Below the pieces are notes generated by a model. That model saw nothing but the letters and a program-made list of their open reading frames with translations. It made no database searches and was not told where the DNA came from. This document shows positions 59,379-64,000 of a DNA stretch of 64,000 nt, in pieces. The translations under genes and the position numbers were made by a program. Origin of the DNA: Candidatus Microthrix subdominans (GTDB taxonomy: Bacteria; Actinomycetota; Acidimicrobiia; Acidimicrobiales; Microtrichaceae); the NCBI GenBank assembly GCA_016719385.1, contig JADJZA010000003.1:62001-126000 (forward strand). Reading direction: 5' to 3'. The number at the start of each line of letters is the position of its first letter. The first letter of the stretch is position 1.

Positions 59379-61115
59379 GTGGGGTTCATCAAGCCGCGTC
59401 TGGCCGAGGTCGAACCGGGGTGGGCCGATGGGCGACGCTCCGACCGCATCCGGCCGATGGCACAGGATTGGGCCGAGGCCGGGTTTGGCACCCCCGACGC
59501 CGTGCTTGTGCTGTACGCCCTCAAGATCGCCCTGTACTCGCTGGGTGCGGCGCTGGTCGTGTCGCTCACGCCGGGGATCGGCACGCTGGGAAACATCTCC
59601 ACCTGGTGGACCGAGCCGATCGCCTTCCAGAAGGTGGTCGTGTTCACCCTGCTGTTCGAAGTGCTCGGCCTCGGGTGCGGGTTCGGCCCTCTGACGATGC
59701 GTTTCCTGCCTCCGATCGGCGGCTTCTTGTATTGGTTGCGCCCGGGCACCATCCGCCTGCCGCCCTGGCCGAACCACCTGCCGGGCACCGCCGGGACGCG
59801 CCGCACCCCGCTTGATGTGGCGCTCTACGTCGGTGTGATCGCTGCGGCGATCTGGGCGCTGGCGGGCTCACCCGAGGTGGGCCTCGGGGCGCTCGCTCCC
59901 GAGTCGGGCGCGCTCGGCACGCTTGCCGTCGGCCGGGTGCTGCCGCTGCTGGTCGTCGTGCCGCTGCTCGGGCTGCGGGACAAAACCATCTTTCTGGCGG
60001 CGCGCAGCGAAGTCTACCTCGTCATGTGCGTGGCCTTCCTGTTCGGTGGCGTCGACATGATCGTGGCGCTCAAGCTGGTGATGGTGGCGATCTGGTGGGG
60101 GGCAGCCACCTCCAAGCTCAACGCCCACTTCCCGTTCGTCGTGTCGGTGATGCTGTCCAACAGCCCGCTGCTGCGCAACAAGGCGCTCAAGCGTCGGTTC
60201 TTTCGGTCCCACCCGGACGACCTCACCCCGTCGCGCCTCTCGGCCGCGCTCGCCCACGGTGGCACCGTGTTCGAGTTCGTGGTGCCCGCCGTACTGCTGT
60301 TCTCCACCGGCGGTGCGCTCACCACAGCGGCAGCCGCAGCCATGATCGGCTTCCACCTCTTCATCATCAGTTCGCTTCCGCTCGGCGTGCCGCTCGAATG
60401 GAACGTCTTCATGATCTACGGGACCTGTGTGCTGTTCGTCCACGACGCAGCCTGGGGCGTGGGCGATGTGTCCAACCCGCTGGTGTGGGCGCTGATCGCG
60501 TCGCTGGTGGTGTTGGTCGCAGCGGGCAACTACCTGCCCGAACGGTTCTCGTTTCTCGTCGCCATGCGCTAGTACGCGGGCAACTGGGCCACCTCGCTGT
60601 GGTCCTTCACCCCGGAGGCCACCGAGCGCTTCGAGCACCACGTCGTCAAGTCAGCAACCATGCCGGCGGCCCAGCTCGAGCGCCTCTACGGCAGCGAGGT
60701 CGCCGAATCGCTCGCCTTCAAGGGATATGCCTTCCGGTCGATGCACTCCCACGGCCGGGCGCTGTTTGGCCTGCTGCCCCGGGCGCTGGGCGGCGACGGC
60801 GGAACCCGGCACGTGTCCGTCGACGGCGAGTTCGTCGCCGGCGCGGCGCTGGGTTGGAACTTCGGCGAGGGACACCTGCACCACCAGCAGCTGCTCGATG
60901 CCCTGCAGGAGCGCTGCGCGTTCGAGCCGGGCGAGGTGCGGGTGATCATGTTGGAGTCCCAGCAAATGGGCACGCCCCACCAGCGCTACCGCCTGGTCGA
61001 TGCGGCCACCGGCGAGTTCGAACGGGGCACGGTGGCCGTGGCCGACATGGTGTGTCGTCAGCCGTGGACCGACGAGATTCCCGTGACGCTGGAGGCCGAA
61101 CCCGGCGCATCGTGA
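59379..61115 (+). pseudogene. DUF3556-type membrane protein split by an in-frame amber codon
   Basis: From GTG 59379 the frame gives about ten membrane helices (KIALYSLGAALVVSLTPG first; FEFVVPAVLLFSTGGALTTAAAAAMIGFHLFII later) to SFLVAMR, then a TAG at 60570-60572. The same frame continues as YAGNWATSLWSFTPEATERFEHHVV to a stop at 61113-61115, 180 residues more, matching the soluble C-terminal part I expect for this family (membrane part plus about 180 residues). One base change (TAC or TAT to TAG) explains the break. Function unknown; found in mycobacteria and relatives. The C-terminal part could be made separately from ATG 60660. Confidence 0.75.
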
Positions 61116-61160
61116 CCGAGCCCGGGTGCACGCCCTTGCTGGGCATCCACCCGGACGCGA

Positions 61161-61196
61161 CAGCGGACGCCGGCCGCTGAGGCACGACGTCCGCTG
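61161..61196. terminator. Hairpin after the DUF3556 gene
   Basis: CAGCGGACG (61161-61169) pairs perfectly with CGTCCGCTG (61188-61196). It lies 45 nt after the stop at 61115 and before the convergent lipoprotein gene, so it may serve both. Confidence 0.5.
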
Positions 61197-61251
61197 TTCC
61201 CCCTGCGGGAGGACCGCTTACGGTTTGGGCCGTGGCCCCAACCGCGGGTGA

Positions 61252-62785
61252 TCAGCCGAAGGCCAGGGCGTTGGGGCCCTCAGCGATCGGGGCTCCGTTC
61301 ACGGTGAACACGCCGCCGACGAGCGGACCCTTCTGAAACACGTTGGGCCCGTTGGGCGCGTTGCCAACCGTGTTGGAGGTGACGCTGGTGTTGGACACCG
61401 TCAGCGTTCCGCCGGGCGAGTTCCACAGACCGCCGCCCTCGTTGGAGGCGTGGTTGGCCAACACCTGGCTGGCGTCCACGGTCACCACGCTGGCTCCGCC
61501 GAGATGCATGCCCCCGCCGTTGCCGGGCGCGTTGCCGGTCGAGTTGCGGTTCAACTCCACATCGGCCAGGTCGGCGCTACCGCCGGCCACCTCGATGCCG
61601 CCACCGGCACGAGCCGAGACGTTGTCCGAGACGGTCGAGTTGGTCACCGTGGTGGCACCGTGCTCGCTGAGGATGCCGCCGCCCGAGCCGGAGCCCGCAT
61701 CGGCGACGTTGCCACCGGCGGTTTCAACTGCGCCACCCGCACGGGCGGCCGAGTTCTGGCCGAACGTGCTGTTGCGGACGGTCAACGTGCCGGCGTTGTT
61801 GAACACGCCGCCACCCGAACCCGAGCCCTGAACGGCCGAGTTGTCCGACACGGTGGACGTGTTCACGGTGAGGCTGCCGCCGTCGTTGAACAGGGCACCA
61901 CCACCGTTGTCGGGGTCGACGCCGTTGGCGATGTTGCCGGTCAGCGTCGTGCCCGCCACCGTCATCGTGCCGCCGCCCGAGTTCCACAGGCCGCCACCCT
62001 CGGAGCCGGCCGTGTTGTCGGTCACGACCGAGCGGTTGACCGTCACGTTGCCGACGCCGGTCAGGTGCAGCGCACCGCCGTTACCGGGCATCGGTCCGGC
62101 GACGTTGCCGCTCATCGTGGTGTCGTCGACCTGAGTTCGTCCGCCGCTGGCCTCGATCGCTCCCCCGGCGCGAACGGCCGAGTTGTTCGACAGGTTGGAG
62201 TTGGTCACCATCACGGTGCCACCCTCATTGAGCAGTGCGCCTCCGGAGGCCCCGGCTCCGGTCACCCGGTTACCGGTTGCGGTCACCCGGTGAAGCAACA
62301 GGTTGCCCTTGCTGCGCACGGCGCCACCCGACTCGGTCGGCACCGCCGAGGCACCGACCAAGCGGAGGTTCCTCGCATCCAGTGACCCCTCCTGGGCGAC
62401 GTCAAAGATGCGATCGCCCAGACCGGACGCATCGACCGTTGCGCCCCGGCCATCGATGATCACCTCGCCAACAACATCCAGGTCGCCCTTCGTCGGGCTG
62501 TCCGACGATCCGCCCTCCAGGTTCAGCGAATAGGTGGCGCGTCCGAGGTGGATCGTGGTCGGCCGGTTCTGAGCGTTGGCTTCGGTGACCGCCGCCCGAA
62601 GCGAACACTTCAATGTGGCGTCGGCGCACAAGCCATCTCCCGCCTTGAAGTCGGAGGTGTCGGCGGTGGTGTTCACCGTGAACTCTGTCGGCTTGGGCGG
62701 CGCCGGTGGGGCGGGCGCGCAACCGAGCGCAACCGAGCGCGACCAATCCGAGACCTGCGAGGCCCAGGGAGAGCTTCCTATACAT
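61252..62785 (-). pseudogene. Beta-helix surface lipoprotein (CSLREA-type start), frameshifted by a 10-bp duplication
   Basis: ATG 62785 gives a signal peptide MYRKLSLGLAGLGLVALGCA with a lipobox ending at Cys. There a perfect 10-bp duplication (62721-62740) shifts the frame. Removing one copy joins it to APAPPAPPKPTEFTVNTTADT, a CSLREA domain (LKCSLRAAVTEANAQNR), then about 15 repeats of the type GGGLWNSGGGTMTVAGTTLTGN forming a parallel beta-helix like polymorphic outer-membrane and adhesion proteins. The repaired product would be 507 residues. With the duplication present only a truncated lipoprotein is made, so expression may be phase-variable. Confidence 0.78.
62721..62740. repeat. Perfect 10-bp tandem duplication at the lipobox
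   Basis: AACCGAGCGC occurs twice in tandem on the plus strand. Its copy number decides the reading frame of the beta-helix lipoprotein: one copy is in frame, two are out. Confidence 0.95.
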
Positions 62786-62864
62786 TCTTGATGCCTTTCA
62801 CGAAGCATGATCAACTCATGCCGGTGGGTGAATGAGGTGCAAGCTCTCCCTCGTCACAAGCTCG

Positions 62865-62888
62865 CGTCGGTGACCGTAGTCACCGACG
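62865..62888. promoter_or_regulatory. Perfect 10-bp inverted repeat between divergent genes
   Basis: CGTCGGTGAC, a 4-nt loop CGTA, and its exact complement. It lies in the 183-bp gap between the beta-helix lipoprotein (left, minus strand) and the Gfo/Idh/MocA gene (right, plus strand), so it could be an operator controlling one or both. Confidence 0.5.
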
Positions 62889-62968
62889 GTGGCCACGGTG
62901 CATCGCCCCGCAAGATTCCCTGAGATACCGTCCGGTGCATCGTCGGTCGGGGAAAGGGGTGCATCAGG

Positions 62969-64000
62969 GTGAGCCTTCGCCTGGGCGTGATCGGCCTCGA
63001 TCACCTGCACGTTTTCGAACTGGTGCAGGGACTGCTCGACGCCGGCGCCAACGCCGCGACCCACGTCGCCGACGGGGAGTTCCTCGAACTGTACGAGGGC
63101 TGGCGACCGGACTCCGTGGCCGTCCACCCGGCCGAACTGCTCGCCGACGACCGCATCGACGTCGTGGTGACCGCAGGCATCCCCTCGCAGCGGGCCGACG
63201 TGGCCGTCGCCGCGCTCTCGGCGGGCAAACACGTCCTGAGCGCCAAGCCCGGGGTGACCACCGCCCCGGACCTGCAACGCGTTCGCCGGGCGGTGGCCAC
63301 CTCCGGGCGTCGCTGGAGCGTGCTGTTCACCGAGCGGTTCACCAACCGCGCCACCTCCGAGGCGATCCGACTGGCCCGCAGCGGCGCCGTCGGCCAAGTC
63401 GCCCACGTGATCGGCTCGGGGCCCCACACCCTCAACGCCGACGAGCGACCCGCCTGGTTCTTCGACGCGGCCACCTCGGGGGGCATCCTGGTCGACCTCG
63501 CCTCGCACCAGGTCGATCAGTTTCTGGCGATCACCGGTGATCTCGACGCCGCGGTGACCGCCGGCTCAGAGGGCAACCTCACCCACCCCGAGCACCCCGG
63601 ATTCGCCGACATCGGCACGCTTTGCTTGGTGGCGAGTGCCGACGGTGGCCCGGTGGTCGGCGATCACCGCGTCGACCTGTTGTCCCCCGCCGGGCTGGGC
63701 ACCTGGGGCGACGTGCGCCTGTCGATCGTCGGCACCGAGGGAACCCTCGAGGTGCGGGCCAACATCGACCCGGCCGGGCGGCCCGGCGCCGAGCACCTGA
63801 TCCTCGTCGACGGCGAGGGCACCCGACGCGTCGACTGCTCGGCGGTCTCGCTCGACTGGGCACAGACGCTGATCGAGGACTGGGCCGACGGCGGGGAACG
63901 GCTGATCGGCCAGGCCCACACGTTCGCCGTCTCCGAGCTGACGCTGGCCGCCCGATCGATCGCCACCCCCTGGGGTGCGCGGTCCCAGACACGAGGCGAC
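62969..64000 (+). CDS. Gfo/Idh/MocA-family oxidoreductase (3' end outside window)
   Basis: An uninterrupted frame of 344 codons running to the window end. GTG start, then LRLGVIGLDHLHVFELVQGLL (dinucleotide-binding strand), VVVTAGIPSQRADVAVAALSAGKHVLSAKPGVT (the family's GKHVL.EKP region, here with Ala for Glu before the Lys), and GILVDLASHQVDQFLAITGD. Such NAD(P)-dependent dehydrogenases act on sugars, inositols or related polyols. GIVL-type residues and the GlyGlyIle segment fit; the substrate is unknown. The upstream GGAAAGG gives a ribosome binding site. Confidence 0.8.
   Translation, partial: MSLRLGVIGLDHLHVFELVQGLLDAGANAATHVADGEFLELYEGWRPDSVAVHPAELLADDRIDVVVTAGIPSQRADVAVAALSAGKHVLSAKPGVTTAPDLQRVRRAVATSGRRWSVLFTERFTNRATSEAIRLARSGAVGQVAHVIGSGPHTLNADERPAWFFDAATSGGILVDLASHQVDQFLAITGDLDAAVTAGSEGNLTHPEHPGFADIGTLCLVASADGGPVVGDHRVDLLSPAGLGTWGDVRLSIVGTEGTLEVRANIDPAGRPGAEHLILVDGEGTRRVDCSAVSLDWAQTLIEDWADGGERLIGQAHTFAVSELTLAARSIATPWGARSQTRGD

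Noticed and set aside
62402..62814. Start of the beta-helix protein at an ATG at 62814
   Set aside because: That frame lacks a signal peptide and opens with unrelated residues; the ATG at 62785 gives a complete lipoprotein signal once the 10-bp duplication is removed.

Overview
The window is GC-rich, densely coded DNA with no rRNA, tRNA, CRISPR array, insertion sequence or phage module that I can see. An F420-type LLM oxidoreductase, a mycothiol-type maleylpyruvate-isomerase-fold protein, a RecQ with a C-terminal phosphoribosyltransferase-like domain, an actinobacterial PRC-barrel/DUF202/GlsB stress set, and many genes whose -10 hexamer lies only 6-8 nt before the start codon (leaderless transcription) point to an actinobacterium. 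Acidimicrobiia is my best guess; this is inference.

Layout. 0-5.9 kb: lipid/amide catabolism (enoyl-CoA hydratase, amidase, SDR) mixed with three members of a small coiled-coil plus C-terminal membrane-helix family. 5.9-14.5 kb: a surface-glycan island (TVP38-type membrane protein, WecE-like sugar aminotransferase, polyprenyl-type GT2, broken sulfotransferase, flippase-like protein, a GT-C-like membrane protein and membrane-anchored probable beta-sandwich proteins). A NeuD/PglD-like acyltransferase at 2.9 kb may serve the same sugar. 14.6-29.4 kb: amidohydrolase, an orphan encapsulated-ferritin-like protein, AtuA-family protein, EthD protein, cold-shock protein, cyclopropane-fatty-acid synthase-like methyltransferase with a TetR regulator, a large sulfatase, a patatin, RecQ, an SDR and an HD protein. 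29.5-38.3 kb: envelope and stress genes (HdeD, PAP2, lipid kinase, two PRC-barrel proteins, Pcm, DUF202 pair, GlsB) around a MOSC protein and an Old-Yellow-Enzyme relative. 38.3-46.5 kb: alkylsulfatase, a membrane protein/GntR pair bracketed by 74-bp repeats, an MFS protein with an inactive-looking hydrolase tail, and an ABC-F ATPase. 46.5-49.1 kb: three tandem paralogous lipoproteins with their own conserved promoters and leaders, two of them with conserved 3' hairpins. 49.1-64 kb: lipoprotein hydrolase, FtsX/MacB-type ABC exporter, DsrE and FNT proteins, LLM oxidoreductase, GT1 glycosyltransferase, a second large sulfatase, a DUF3556-type membrane protein split by an amber codon, a frameshifted beta-helix lipoprotein and a Gfo/Idh/MocA oxidoreductase running off the end.

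The most unusual trait is genome plasticity at small scale. Tandem minisatellites (17-, 20-, 47- and 74-bp units) sit at gene 3' ends, in four cases including or abutting the stop codon, and a perfect 10-bp duplication knocks the beta-helix lipoprotein out of frame exactly at its lipobox. Four genes carry frameshifts, one carries an in-frame amber codon and one has lost its 5' end. Some of these may be assembly errors and need read-level checking; the 10-bp duplication is unlikely to be one. The best candidates for something undescribed are the lipoprotein triplet with its conserved RNA elements and the repeat seeding at stop codons.
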